Positions 1 to 9,162 are shown, numbered from the stretch's first letter. The stretch is 42,598 nucleotides of DNA from Chloroflexota bacterium (GCA_021802825.1 JAJZRG010000025.1:1-42598); one strand, 5' to 3'. Numbers and translations: made by a program. Notes: generated from the sequence alone by a model not told the origin.

Positions 1-43
1 TACTCGTCGGGCTCGCGCGGCCTCAGGGCCGCCGGCACTCGGT

Positions 44-1574
<1,531 letters not shown>

Positions 1575-1943
1575 CGGACGGCTTCCCATCGAGGACAGCC
1601 TGGCGGCGACCACAGTCTACCGCCCGCCTGCCGCACTCCTCCTCGACGCCGACTCAATAGCGTTCGCGAGGGCAGCGCAGAGGCGGCAGCGGCACAGGCG
1701 GTCCCCTGATCGCTCGTGGCGGCTACCTCGCCGCGCGCCTGCAGGCAGCTGTGAGGGCACGTGCGCCAGTCCGCGCGACCTCGGTGATGCCCGACGGTTG
1801 GGCCGTGCGATCCGGAGGGACCGATGGGCTCCGGCACCGCGCAATAGGTCCGACACAGGTTGAGCACGCCTCGCCGGTTGCCGTCCTCGCAGCACCGGGA
1901 CGGCTTGGGAAGCCGCCGGACGATTTTCCCTATCCATTCCCAT

Positions 1944-1998
1944 ACGCTAGCGGTGAGCAGGCGGGCTAGTCAAGACAATACATGTACAAAACATGTAT
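1944..1998 (-). promoter_or_regulatory. Leftward promoter-like element with palindromic operator (site 1)
   Basis: ATACATGT (1978-1985) and ACATGTAT (1991-1998) form a perfect 8-bp inverted repeat around ACAAA. Reading leftward, TTTGTACAT is followed by five bases and GTCTTGACT, whose TTGACT (1968-1973) is a good -35 box. The only -10 candidate, TAGCGT at 1944-1949 with an 18-bp spacer, is weak. The same element with the same five-base spacing recurs at 10133-10163 and 31011-31033, also leftward. It faces the recombinase, 370 bases away. A shared DNA-binding regulator is the likely reason; its identity is unknown. Confidence 0.55.
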
Positions 1999-2038
1999 CT
2001 TTGGCTGAGCGCTGTCCCAGGGTTGCCAGCGCAGGGCG

Positions 2039-2089
2039 CCTGACGTTGGATCAGGGGATTGAAGGTTCGAATCCTTCCTTTGCCAGCCA
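2039..2089 (+). other. tRNA-like 3' half (relic or attachment-site remnant)
   Basis: The sequence reads as the right half of a tRNA: anticodon-type hairpin CCTGA-CGTTGGA-TCAGG (2039-2055), a five-base variable loop, a perfect T-arm GAAGG-TTCGAAT-CCTTC (2061-2077), then an acceptor-like CTTTGCC and GCCA (2086-2089). No matching 5' acceptor strand or D-arm lies upstream, the loop lacks U33, and the CCA is one base out of register. It is therefore not a working tRNA. The anticodon would read TTG (Gln) if taken literally. It does not match the tRNA-Pro 3' end. Retained 3' halves of this kind are typical scars of integration into a tRNA gene. Confidence 0.55.
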
Positions 2090-2347
2090 ATCCTGCTGAC
2101 CATGCTCGACACCGGGCTCCGCCCGCGGCATCTAGCAGACCGTGCGGCGGCTCGCGACCCGGGTAGTCTTCAGCGGATCCTCAGCCACACGACCCTGGAC
2201 AATGGTCAAACGTGACGTTGCGCTGGCCCGCGTCGACTTCGTCAGCGTCACGCCCAGGCGTCGCCGGCGGATCGGTTGACGGACACCAATCGACGTTGAC
2301 GGATGGCGACGAAAGGTCGACGCGGGAGCGCCACGTCGTGGCTGGGC

Positions 2348-2779
2348 TCAAGCCCCTCGGACGGCCCGCGCGAGACGCCTCAATGAGCGTAGGAGCCGGC
2401 GCCACCTCGGCGGCTCGGAGACGCCTATCGATGGTTGTACCGCCCTGGAGCCTCCAGCCTCGCGAGCGAGTTCGCGGCCATGAGAGATCTGGGCAGCCGA
2501 CCACCGAGCTGCCCATTCGATCCTGTTTCGCCGGATCCAATAGTGGGATTGGCAGGCGAAGTTCCAGTTGCCGATCGATGGCCACAGCGAGACCGTCTCG
2601 CCGTCGAAGCGGAGCTCCCAATCTCTCGGCGTGAAGGGCGTAACAACGCGTCCTCCACATCCACAAGCGCATGAATGGACCGCGGTGGCGTACTCCATCG
2701 TGACGTAGAGGACACCGGGGTCGAGATCGGCTGGGATCAAGGCGACGAACCGGTGCTCTAGGCTCTCGAGGCGCGTCAC
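2348..2779 (-). CDS. DUF6527 family protein of a Multiubiquitin system
   Basis: A 143-residue protein with the marks of DUF6527: a cysteine cluster CACGCG near residue 38-43, then TPFTPRDWEL, SLWPSIGNW, and ACQSHYWIRRNRIEW. The cysteines and the histidine of SHYWI could bind a metal. The C-terminal third is basic and probably disordered. The GTG start at 2779 overlaps the stop of the E1 gene by GTGA, so the two are co-translated. This family typically sits next to ThiF/E1 and Multiubiquitin genes; its biochemical role is not established, and a processing or transfer function on the ubiquitin-like protein is only a guess. Confidence 0.85.
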   Translation of the reverse strand: MTRLESLEHRFVALIPADLDPGVLYVTMEYATAVHSCACGCGGRVVTPFTPRDWELRFDGETVSLWPSIGNWNFACQSHYWIRRNRIEWAARWSAAQISHGRELAREAGGSRAVQPSIGVSEPPRWRRLLRSLRRLARAVRGA

Positions 2780-3954
2780 GCACCGCCTTCGTTGTCAATC
2801 GTGTTGCCGTCGATCGTGTACAGCATCTGCTGCTCGCCTTCGAGGTCCCGATAGAAGCCAAGCGCCTTCTTCCATCGGATGACCGCGAGGGCGGCGGCCA
2901 GAGCGTTCAGGTCAGCGACCTGGATGTTCGGCGCGTAGTCGTTCGCCGCCGTCGCGTCGCCAAATGAGATCCAGCGCCGGCCGCTGACCGGTCGCCCCGG
3001 AAGGCCGGTCGTGACCCGCACGATCCCGCCGAGCATCTCTTGGGCGACGATCACGCCGACCCCGGTATCGACGAATTGGACGCCGCAACTCTCGAGGTAC
3101 TCGATGATGGCGCGCTTCGGAGGCGTCGGATCCATCGCCAGGAACACGAACCGCATCCCGCCCAACTCGGTGCAGTTCGATGCATCGAGGGCGTAAGGAT
3201 GCGGGACGATGCCGTCGCGCATCACCGAGTACACCCCCGCGTAGTGGTCCGCCTTGTTCGGCCCTCCGTCGAGGTCGGCGGCTGACGTCGCCCCCACGCC
3301 GCGGAAGGCATTGTGGTCGAGCATGCGGTCACCGTCGAAGAGGTGAATCTCGCGGACCGGGGTCTTGGCCACGAGATCGAGAACGTGCGACCCGGTGCCA
3401 CCCAGGCCCACGATCGCGACCTTGGCGACCGCGAGCCTGGCGGTGATCGCCGTGATGCCCGCTCGCGCGCTCGCGGTGTCCGGATACCGGAACGGGGAGC
3501 CGTCCTCGCGCTCCTCCCGAACGTGGTAGGTCTGCGCGGTGGCGTCGGGGTCGATGGCCGCCGCATGACGACCGAGGATCGCGACGTAGGTCGTGACCTT
3601 GGAGTGGTAGTCGGGGTAGTGGCCGCTCCCCACGGGCCTGTGAGAGAACGATGCTTCGATGATCAGGCCGCCGCCGAGGTCCGCGCGCGCGGCGTCGTTG
3701 ATGAGACCGTCGAGGCGCCGGCCCTCCGCATCACACGGCGTTGCGGTGAAGCGGATAGTGTGGGGATCCGGCGGCGCGGTCGCCTCGTTCGCGAGATTGA
3801 GCTCGCAAACGAGCGTTCCGTACGCCACCTCCTTTGCGGCGGTGACGTACGGAACGTGGTGCACCAGCAGGTACCCACCGCGGATCTCGAGGTCGTACCC
3901 CTCGTCCCGCAACTGGCGCAGGTCGGGGCTACGACTTATCAGTCGCCGTGACAT
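2776..3954 (-). CDS. E1-like ThiF-family adenylyltransferase with N-terminal DUF6791-type domain
   Basis: A 392-residue enzyme. Residues 1-150 form a distinct N-terminal domain (ASFSHRPVGSGHYPDYHSKV within it) of the type found ahead of ThiF domains in Multiubiquitin loci, probably DUF6791. Residues 165-370 are the ThiF/E1 Rossmann domain, with GLGGTGSH at 183-190, the acidic end of strand 2 at FDGD (206-209), and GPNKADH (231-237). By family knowledge it should adenylate the C-terminus of a ubiquitin-like protein; the natural substrate is the overlapping upstream gene. No separate E2 gene is in this operon, so the N-terminal domain may take that job or none is needed. ATG at 3954 lies 26 bases inside the upstream gene. 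Confidence 0.88.
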   Translation of the reverse strand: MSRRLISRSPDLRQLRDEGYDLEIRGGYLLVHHVPYVTAAKEVAYGTLVCELNLANEATAPPDPHTIRFTATPCDAEGRRLDGLINDAARADLGGGLIIEASFSHRPVGSGHYPDYHSKVTTYVAILGRHAAAIDPDATAQTYHVREEREDGSPFRYPDTASARAGITAITARLAVAKVAIVGLGGTGSHVLDLVAKTPVREIHLFDGDRMLDHNAFRGVGATSAADLDGGPNKADHYAGVYSVMRDGIVPHPYALDASNCTELGGMRFVFLAMDPTPPKRAIIEYLESCGVQFVDTGVGVIVAQEMLGGIVRVTTGLPGRPVSGRRWISFGDATAANDYAPNIQVADLNALAAALAVIRWKKALGFYRDLEGEQQMLYTIDGNTIDNEGGA

Positions 3955-4222
3955 TGAAGATCATGCCGTCCTTCACCTTGACCTCTCCGCCTGGGATGAG
4001 CGTTCCCTCGGGCTTCTGGCCATGCCCTCGGCGATACGTCACCGAGATCTCGACGTAGGGCCCCGTCGGCGGGGTCGGGAAGGCCAGAGCAACCACCGTG
4101 TCGTAGGTGATGTTCGTCCTTGGGAACTCGTGCTCTTGTCCGTTGACGATGATGGTCACCGTCTTCGCAGCTGCCGAGTCGCTGGGGTCTTCCTTCACCG
4201 CCTGAGCGGCGTCTTCGTTCAT
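3929..4222 (-). CDS. Multiubiquitin-type beta-grasp protein (single domain)
   Basis: A 97-residue protein: an acidic disordered N-terminus of about 20 residues, then one beta-grasp domain (KTVTIIVNGQEHEF ... GGEVKVKDGMIFNVTATDKS). The alternation of strands, the YDTVVALAF helix and the closing MIFNVT strand match the Multiubiquitin family, which often holds two or more copies; here there is one. There is no C-terminal Gly-Gly, so activation by the E1 would need an unusual tail or trimming. ATG at 4222 has GGAG about 7 bases upstream. It sits between a small basic protein gene and the E1 gene in a leftward operon. Confidence 0.82.
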   Translation of the reverse strand: MNEDAAQAVKEDPSDSAAAKTVTIIVNGQEHEFPRTNITYDTVVALAFPTPPTGPYVEISVTYRRGHGQKPEGTLIPGGEVKVKDGMIFNVTATDKS

Positions 4223-4355
4223 CGTCTACTCCGTTCTGGACTGAGCCAGTCGGCAACCCGTGACAGGCAGTCCGTCACGGATACCCTTCGGCGTTGAGGC
4301 GCGGGCCGACGACGCAGCCAACCCGTCGGCAGTCGTCGTGACCCGCGGCTGAGGG

Positions 4356-4538
4356 CTAGGTCGAGCTGGTGCCCTCGCGGCGGACTCCCTTGAACTTGGT
4401 GCCGTCGCTCTTCACGTCGAGGATCTGGCCGGTCTTGGCGTCCCGCTTCGCCCAATCTCCCGAGGGCGTGCGGAACTGGGATCGTTCGCGGACCGCGCCC
4501 TCGCGGTGGCCGTCATGGCGGTTCTTGTTCGTAGCCAA
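4356..4538 (-). CDS. Small basic conserved protein, 60 residues
   Basis: Read from a TTG start at 4538 with AAGGGA 9 bases upstream. The product (ATNKNRHDGHREGAVRERSQ ..., ending KFKGVRREGTSST) has the pattern GAVRxRSQF-x-P-x-G-x-W-x-KRD-x-x-TG followed by DGxxFKGVR that I recognise from small uncharacterised proteins of mobile elements. It is basic, without membrane segments. It precedes the Multiubiquitin gene by 133 bases and is the first gene of that leftward cluster. Function unknown; a conjugation target or nucleic-acid-binding accessory is possible but not shown. Confidence 0.7.
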   Translation of the reverse strand: MATNKNRHDGHREGAVRERSQFRTPSGDWAKRDAKTGQILDVKSDGTKFKGVRREGTSST

Positions 4539-4756
4539 CGTCGTTTCCCTTGTGGTGTGCCGAGACGCGTTCCTGGACCTATTTCGTGCGCTACGCTGGC
4601 TCCCGGCGGCGAGGACTCTGAAGTGGGTGTCCGCTGCCTGGAGGCGTGGCACCCGCACGGGCGCCACGCCTCCGTTGCTTCCGGGCGGCTGTTGCCGGCC
4701 ACCTCCAATGTGCTGTCTGTTCTGGAGCCGAAGCCCCGCACCCAATACTAGCCAAC

Positions 4757-4785
4757 TTGACGGTAGTCGTCAAATCGACTAGTCT
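4757..4785 (+). promoter_or_regulatory. Promoter with inverted-repeat operator for the XRE-ImmA gene
   Basis: TTGACG (4757-4762), a 17-base spacer and TAGTCT (4780-4785) form a sigma70-type promoter. TTGACG and CGTCAA (4768-4773) make a perfect inverted repeat over the -35 box, and GACTAGTC (4777-4784) is an 8-bp palindrome over the -10. Such placement fits autorepression by the XRE domain of the gene that starts at 4815. A strong ribosome site AGGGAGG is at 4801-4807. Confidence 0.75.
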
Positions 4786-4814
4786 ATCGGCGTATCCATC
4801 AGGGAGGCGGACTT

Positions 4815-5960
4815 ATGGCAATTTCGCCGACCGCGGACATCGGGGCGAACCTTCAGCGGCTGCGGGGGATGCGAGGGCTCACCCAGGAAGCCGCGGCAGA
4901 AGCAGCCGGCCTGTCCCGAGCCGCGTACCGGAACCTCGAGGCTGGGCTCTGTGAGCCGAGGGCGTCGACTCTTGTCGCTCTCGCCAAGGCGCTCGGAGTG
5001 CCACCGGGTGACCTCCTGCGCCCCGCACCGCCGCCCCCACGGGCGCGCTTTCGGTCGAAGCTGCGGCTGAAGGACCGGCCGCGGATCCTGCACGACGTCG
5101 GACGCGAGCTCGACGATTACGCGTCCCTTGAGCGTCTTGTTGACGAGGCGCGGCCCTATCTCCTCCGGAACTTCAGCCCCCCCGAGGGGCGAGATCGCGC
5201 CCGGAAGGCGGCCGAACTCGTCCGGGAAAGGATGCAGCTCGGCGACGACCCGATCTTCGACATCAGTGGACTCCTCGAAGACAAAGTCGGGATCAAAGTC
5301 CTGTGGCTTGCGATCGCCTCGGACGGGTTCTTTGGCCTGTCCGTCGCCGAGGATGGCTCAGGGCCTGCGATCGTCGTGAATAGCTGGGATCGCATCAGTG
5401 TGGAGCGACAGATCTTCACCGCCGCTCATGAGCTGGGCCATCTGCTCCTCCACCGAGACGAGTTCAACCCAGACGAGGTCGCCGAGGACATCGACGCGGA
5501 ACGCGAGGCGGATGTCTTTGCGGCGCATCTCCTGATGCCCGAGCCACGCTTCACCAACGAGTGGCAGGAGGTACGAGGGCTTTCGCTCTTCGACGCCGTG
5601 ATGAAGATCAAGCGGATCTTCCGCGTGAGCTACAGGACCGTGCTGCACCGCCTCGATGAGCACGGGCTCAAGGATGCCTGGCCACGCTTCATGGCACAGG
5701 CGAAGGGCCGTCTGGGTCGATCGCTGACTCGAACCGACGAGCCCGATCCACTGGCTCCGGCAGCGCGTGGAACCGCGGCTCCTGAGCCGCTGCGTGGTCG
5801 CGAGCCGTTCGAACTCGCCCCGAGCGACTTCGATCCCGACCGCCGGATGCGTCTCATTCGAAGGGCGCTCGACGACCACCGAATCTCGCTTAGCCGGGCA
5901 GCCGAGATCCTCGGTCTCGATCTCCGGAAGATGCGCGATCTTCACCAATCCTGGGCATAA
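4815..5960 (+). CDS. XRE repressor fused to ImmA/IrrE-type metallopeptidase
   Basis: A 381-residue two-domain protein. Residues 8-68 are an XRE helix-turn-helix (LTQEAAAEAAGLSRAAYRN). Residues 105-290 are an ImmA/IrrE peptidase with the zinc motif AAHELGHLLLH (HELGH at 205-209) and the downstream glutamate in EREADVFAAHLLMP. Residues 340-381 form a second small helical region that may be another helix-turn-helix (LSRAAEILGLDLRKMR). Members cleave repressors or partner proteins in mobile elements and stress responses. It is followed after 3 bases by a PIN-like gene, so the pair probably works as a toxin-antitoxin-like or switch module. Likely autoregulated through the operator at 4757-4785. 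Confidence 0.93.
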   Translation: MAISPTADIGANLQRLRGMRGLTQEAAAEAAGLSRAAYRNLEAGLCEPRASTLVALAKALGVPPGDLLRPAPPPPRARFRSKLRLKDRPRILHDVGRELDDYASLERLVDEARPYLLRNFSPPEGRDRARKAAELVRERMQLGDDPIFDISGLLEDKVGIKVLWLAIASDGFFGLSVAEDGSGPAIVVNSWDRISVERQIFTAAHELGHLLLHRDEFNPDEVAEDIDAEREADVFAAHLLMPEPRFTNEWQEVRGLSLFDAVMKIKRIFRVSYRTVLHRLDEHGLKDAWPRFMAQAKGRLGRSLTRTDEPDPLAPAARGTAAPEPLRGREPFELAPSDFDPDRRMRLIRRALDDHRISLSRAAEILGLDLRKMRDLHQSWA

Positions 5961-5963
5961 GCG

Positions 5964-6488
5964 ATGGAGGAGACGCCTCGGCTCGCGCTCGTCGGTGACG
6001 CCAGCGTGCTCATCGACATCGCGGATGCGAACGAGGCGGTTCTGGCGCTCATCGCTCAACACGTGGCGCGGGTCGTCATCCCCACACCTGTGCTCGCCGA
6101 GTTAGACAACCTTGACGCGCTGAAATGCGCGGCCCTTGGCCTCGAGGTCGTCGAGCCGACGCTGGATCAGCTTCGAGAGGCTGCCGTTCCGCACCCGGCG
6201 CTTTCGTTTGCAGACAAGGTCTGCCTGATCGTGGCACGCGACGCCGGAGGGACTTGCTGGACCAACGACGGACCACTCGGTGACGAGTGCCACGCCATCG
6301 GCGTTAGGAGGATGCGCGGCCTGCGCCCGCTGATCGCGCTCGTTGAAGCCGGCGTGCTTGCTCTCGATGTCGCCGTTGGGACCGTCGACCTCATCAGCGC
6401 CAACAACCCGTACATCACGCCCCCGATCGTTGCCGAGTTTCGCCGACTCGCGCGCGAGGCCGATCGGCGGCGCATTGACGAGCTGTAA
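5964..6488 (+). CDS. PIN-like domain protein paired with XRE-ImmA
   Basis: A 174-residue protein. The acidic residues expected of a PIN nuclease are visible: VGDASVLIDI near residue 12, TPVLAELDNL near 47, SFADKVCLIVARD near 83-93, and TNDGPL near 101. The last 40 residues (VDLISANNPYITPPIVAEFR) form a tail shared by PIN partners of ImmA proteins. PIN enzymes cut single-stranded RNA. The ATG follows the upstream stop by 3 bases, which implies coupled translation. Whether it is a toxin, or a substrate or partner of the peptidase, cannot be told from sequence. Confidence 0.83.
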   Translation: MEETPRLALVGDASVLIDIADANEAVLALIAQHVARVVIPTPVLAELDNLDALKCAALGLEVVEPTLDQLREAAVPHPALSFADKVCLIVARDAGGTCWTNDGPLGDECHAIGVRRMRGLRPLIALVEAGVLALDVAVGTVDLISANNPYITPPIVAEFRRLAREADRRRIDEL

Positions 6489-6539
6489 AGGCGGTCGACG
6501 TCCCGCGACGGCGGGTAACAAGGGCCGCCGTGACGAGTT

Positions 6540-6573
6540 GGCCGGGGAAGCGCGGTCTCGCGCCTCCCCGGCC
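6540..6573. terminator. Strong hairpin between convergent operons
   Basis: GGCCGGGG (6540-6547) pairs with CCCCGGCC (6566-6573), and inside it GCGCG (6550-6554) pairs with CGCGC (6559-6563) around the loop GTCT. It lies between the end of the PIN gene and the end of the E1 gene, which converge. There is no clear T-run on either side, but the stem strength and place fit a bidirectional terminator. Confidence 0.75.
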
Positions 6574-6605
6574 AGAGGTTGTGCACCGTTAGTCCACACG
6601 GGTCC

Positions 6606-7307
6606 CTACTGCGCGCCCGCCTCGAGACGGAACCAGGGCCGGCTGCGCGCCTGACACTGGATTGCGTCGAGGTAGACCTCGCTGTAGGGGACGCTGCCAC
6701 GCTCCAACACCTGCCAGAGGCAGGCGAGCATCGCGCTCGCGACCAACAGGTTCGTCACGAGGAGCTGGGGACGCTCGGTCGCCAGAACCTGGCAGCCCTC
6801 GCCTGTGTGCTCCTCGCGCTCGGCCGCCTGGCCGATCTCCGGATGGATCTCGACCAGATGGCCGTCAACTGACCAACCATTGCGGCGACGGACGAGCTGG
6901 ACGTTGCCGTCGGTCTCGTCGTTGCCGCCGCTGATGAGTGTCGCCTCGTCAAGCGAGGCGAGGTGCCGATCGACGAGCGCCCGCGTGCGGTGGTTGTCGA
7001 CCGCGAGGAGGACGAGATCCCCTTCGCGGACGATGGACCCGACGTTGACCTCGTCGACGAAGGCCGGGATCGTCTGGCAGGCGAGCCCGCCAGCGCGGGC
7101 CACCCGGGCCAAGGCCTCGGCCTTGTTCGAGCCCAGATCACTCTTTGAGCAGGTCTGTCGCCCGAGGTTCTTCGCCTCGAAGACGTCGCCGTCGACGAGG
7201 ACGAGGAGCGCTCGTGGCTCAGGCCGGCTGGCGAGGTAGCGCACGAGTGGTGGGAGCAGCTGGCTCCCGATGCCGCCGCAGCCGACGAGCACGATCCGGC
7301 TAGCCAT
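6606..7307 (-). CDS. E1-like ThiF enzyme (PRTRC ThiF-like)
   Basis: A 233-residue single-domain E1 homologue. It has the nucleotide-binding loop GCGGIGSQ (9-16), the strand-2 acidic motif LVDGDVFEAKNLGRQ (37-51), DLGSNKAEA (57-65) and LAVDNHRTR (101-109). Cys172 in GEGCQ stands where many E1-like proteins place a conserved or catalytic cysteine. By family it adenylates a ubiquitin-like C-terminus and may form a thioester. It is last in the leftward five-gene operon. Start ATG 7307 lies 8 bases inside the JAMM peptidase gene; an upstream in-frame extension lacks homology. Confidence 0.9.
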   Translation of the reverse strand: MASRIVLVGCGGIGSQLLPPLVRYLASRPEPRALLVLVDGDVFEAKNLGRQTCSKSDLGSNKAEALARVARAGGLACQTIPAFVDEVNVGSIVREGDLVLLAVDNHRTRALVDRHLASLDEATLISGGNDETDGNVQLVRRRNGWSVDGHLVEIHPEIGQAAEREEHTGEGCQVLATERPQLLVTNLLVASAMLACLWQVLERGSVPYSEVYLDAIQCQARSRPWFRLEAGAQ

Positions 7308-8115
7308 CGGCCCCACCTCTCTTTGCGCTCGCGCCCGAGATAGGCACGAGCCGCCAGGAGAGGTCGTAGCCGAGGGCAGCCGCGGTCCGATCGGCCCGCT
7401 CGAGGAGCACGTCGAGCTCAACCTTGGTCGGTCGAGACCCGACGCCCGGGAACCGGACGACCGACGTCGCGCTGGTCGCCGACTGCTTCGGTCGACTGAC
7501 CGGAGCGCGCCTGACGGCTGCGAGCCAGGCGGCGGGCGGCTCGACGAGTCGTCGAGGCCGCTCGAGGAGTTGGCTCACCTTGCGCGGGAAGCGGACGCCG
7601 TCGACGACGATCGCCGCGGCGTAGGATGCTCGCCGATCGAGATCGCCGACGACGATGTGGAGCCCGTCGAGCTCCGCCTCGTCGTCCTCGTCGACCGAGC
7701 TCGCGAAGGCGCCCATGGCGCCGTGCGAGTGGATCGTGCCGACGAGCCGCGATCCGGCCGGCAGGTCGCCGTCCGCGAGATCGAAGCGGACCGAGGCGAG
7801 GGTGACCTTCTGCCCCGGCACGACGAGATCGAACGATCCGTCGCGCCAGACGAGAAGCACGAGCGCCTCGGTCTTCCGTTCTCGGTAGACGGCCCGGAAG
7901 AAGCCGACCACGCGCGCCATGAGATCCGCGGGGACCTTGGGCAGTGCGTAGTCGACGTACTCACGCTCCGCGGGCAGATAGGAGACTCGTTCGACTTTCG
8001 TCTGCGAGACGCCCAGCAAGCTCAGCTTGCGCAAGTACAGCCCATTGCGGGCGACGACGAAGGCCGGCAGCGGCCGGCCATCGGCCGCCGCACCGGCTTC
8101 GAGGATGGCGAACAT
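7300..8115 (-). CDS. JAMM (JAB/MPN) metallopeptidase, PRTRC protein A-like
   Basis: A 271-residue protein with a JAMM zinc-peptidase motif: Glu83 (KTEALVLLV), then H129-S-H131, S139 and D142 in the stretch GTIHSHGAMG to SSVDED. These are the ligands and catalytic residues of deubiquitinase-type peptidases, so the enzyme is probably active. The C-terminal 90 residues are basic and less ordered. In its family such proteins trim ubiquitin-like precursors or remove them from targets. The ATGA overlap with the upstream stop and the 8-base overlap with the E1 gene show tight co-expression. The natural substrate is the ubiquitin-like protein encoded at 9219-9461, whose tail would need trimming. Confidence 0.9.
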   Translation of the reverse strand: MFAILEAGAAADGRPLPAFVVARNGLYLRKLSLLGVSQTKVERVSYLPAEREYVDYALPKVPADLMARVVGFFRAVYRERKTEALVLLVWRDGSFDLVVPGQKVTLASVRFDLADGDLPAGSRLVGTIHSHGAMGAFASSVDEDDEAELDGLHIVVGDLDRRASYAAAIVVDGVRFPRKVSQLLERPRRLVEPPAAWLAAVRRAPVSRPKQSATSATSVVRFPGVGSRPTKVELDVLLERADRTAAALGYDLSWRLVPISGASAKRGGADG

Positions 8116-8381
8116 CAGGCACCACCTTCCCGTTCGGGCAGGCGATGGACGAGGTACACCAGGCGCTCGAAGCGGTGCTGGTCCGCGACCAGACCCTCCC
8201 GGGTCGGTCTTTCGCCGCCCAGGATGTGGGCGAACACCGAGAGCGCCGCCTCCTCCAGGATCGGAGTCGACAGCGGTCTCGCACGTTCGCCCAGCGCCGG
8301 GGCGATCCAGCGTCCGAGATCCCTCGGCCTGACCGGCGGTATGCGGAGGAGATGGTCACGAAGCGATTGCATCGGACGCAC
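8115..8381 (-). CDS. Small helical protein of the E2/JAMM/E1 operon, unknown function
   Basis: An 88-residue protein predicted all-helical (SLRDHLLRIPPVRPRDLGRW, ILEEAALSVFAHILGG, RFERLVYLVHRLPEREGG). I do not recognise a family. The GTG at 8381 has GAGGAAG upstream and lies 26 bases inside the E2 gene; an ATG at 8372 is also possible. The stop overlaps the JAMM start as ATGA. Its fixed place between E2 and JAMM suggests a structural or adaptor role in the same complex. It is too small to be PRTRC protein F and does not resemble ParB. Confidence 0.8.
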   Translation of the reverse strand: MRPMQSLRDHLLRIPPVRPRDLGRWIAPALGERARPLSTPILEEAALSVFAHILGGERPTREGLVADQHRFERLVYLVHRLPEREGGA

Positions 8382-9129
8382 CTTCTTCCTCGGCCGGCGG
8401 CTCTGGCGTCCGGACCTCGGACTCTGACGTCTCCTCCGGGATGGGTGTTCCGACCGGCAGATCCGCGACGCTCAAGCCTGCCATCGACGCTGCGACCTGA
8501 CGGAGGGTCCGCCAATAGGGGTCGTAGCGCAGGGACAGGGCGGCGAGCGGATCGTGCCGGGAGCGGGACGCCCAGGCCCGGAAGCCGCCCGTGAACGGGA
8601 GCGGATGGCGGCGCAGGTCCTGGTTGAAGCGACTCGCCCAGAATGCGCCGACCAGAGCGTCGACCCGCTCGCCGACGGTGGCCCCACTCACCCTGACCGA
8701 GCCCAGGCAGACGACGCCGTCGTCCGATGTGTTCGGGAGGGTGGAGCAGAGCAGGCTGTCGTCGAGCGAACGGATCGATGCGGTCCGGAAGTAGGTCGCG
8801 AGCCCCTCGATCTGTTCGCCGATCACCCCGACGACGAAGACGACGTAGGGCAGGGCGAGCCGGTAGCTGACCGGCTCGGACCCCGCCCGTCGGCTCGCCT
8901 GGTAGGTGATCGTCCGGCGGACCGGTGGCTGCTCGAGGACGAAGACCTGCCGGTCCATCGATCCCGAGCGAAGCCAGAAGCGGCAGCCGGTGGGCAGCCG
9001 AGGGGTGCTGGCGACCTGGCTGCTTGTCAGCTCGGTCAACAGATCGGGAAGCATCACCTCCCGATCGATGACCTCGTTGACGAGCGAGACGAGATCGCCC
9101 TCGATGCGCAGGTACGTGCGCGACTGCAT
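8356..9129 (-). CDS. E2-like protein, prokaryotic E2 family D (PRTRC protein B-like)
   Basis: A 257-residue protein. The core fits prokaryotic E2 family D: a strand-rich N-terminal half (SYRLALPYVVFVVGV), then LPNTSDDGVVCLGSV with Cys141 as the candidate thioester cysteine, and the family ending ALVGAFWASRFNQDLRRHP. The last 50 residues are acidic and proline-rich. E2 proteins carry the activated ubiquitin-like protein to the target. ATG 9129 is set by AAGGGAG upstream; the open frame runs further 5' but that part has no protein character and contains the upstream gene. It overlaps the small helical gene by 26 bases. Confidence 0.85.
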   Translation of the reverse strand: MQSRTYLRIEGDLVSLVNEVIDREVMLPDLLTELTSSQVASTPRLPTGCRFWLRSGSMDRQVFVLEQPPVRRTITYQASRRAGSEPVSYRLALPYVVFVVGVIGEQIEGLATYFRTASIRSLDDSLLCSTLPNTSDDGVVCLGSVRVSGATVGERVDALVGAFWASRFNQDLRRHPLPFTGGFRAWASRSRHDPLAALSLRYDPYWRTLRQVAASMAGLSVADLPVGTPIPEETSESEVRTPEPPAEEEGASDAIAS

Positions 9130-9162
9130 GGCGATCGAGCTCCCTTCTGCGATGGGAGCCCA

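Larger units (their letters stand above)
1575..2347. other. Gene-poor stretch behind the recombinase
   Basis: No convincing gene is seen between the recombinase start and the DUF6527 gene. Open frames exist on both strands but lack family features; one leftward frame (1571-1867) is cysteine-rich yet has no good start. The stretch holds a perfect palindrome with a promoter-like element (1968-1998) and a tRNA 3'-half (2039-2089), both listed separately. From 2090 to 2347 I see nothing. Its content suits an old recombination junction or a region carrying attachment-site remnants. Confidence 0.6.

Noticed and set aside
2022..2089. A functional tRNA near 2.05 kb
   Set aside because: No 5' acceptor or D-arm, no U33, CCA out of register; kept only as a relic.
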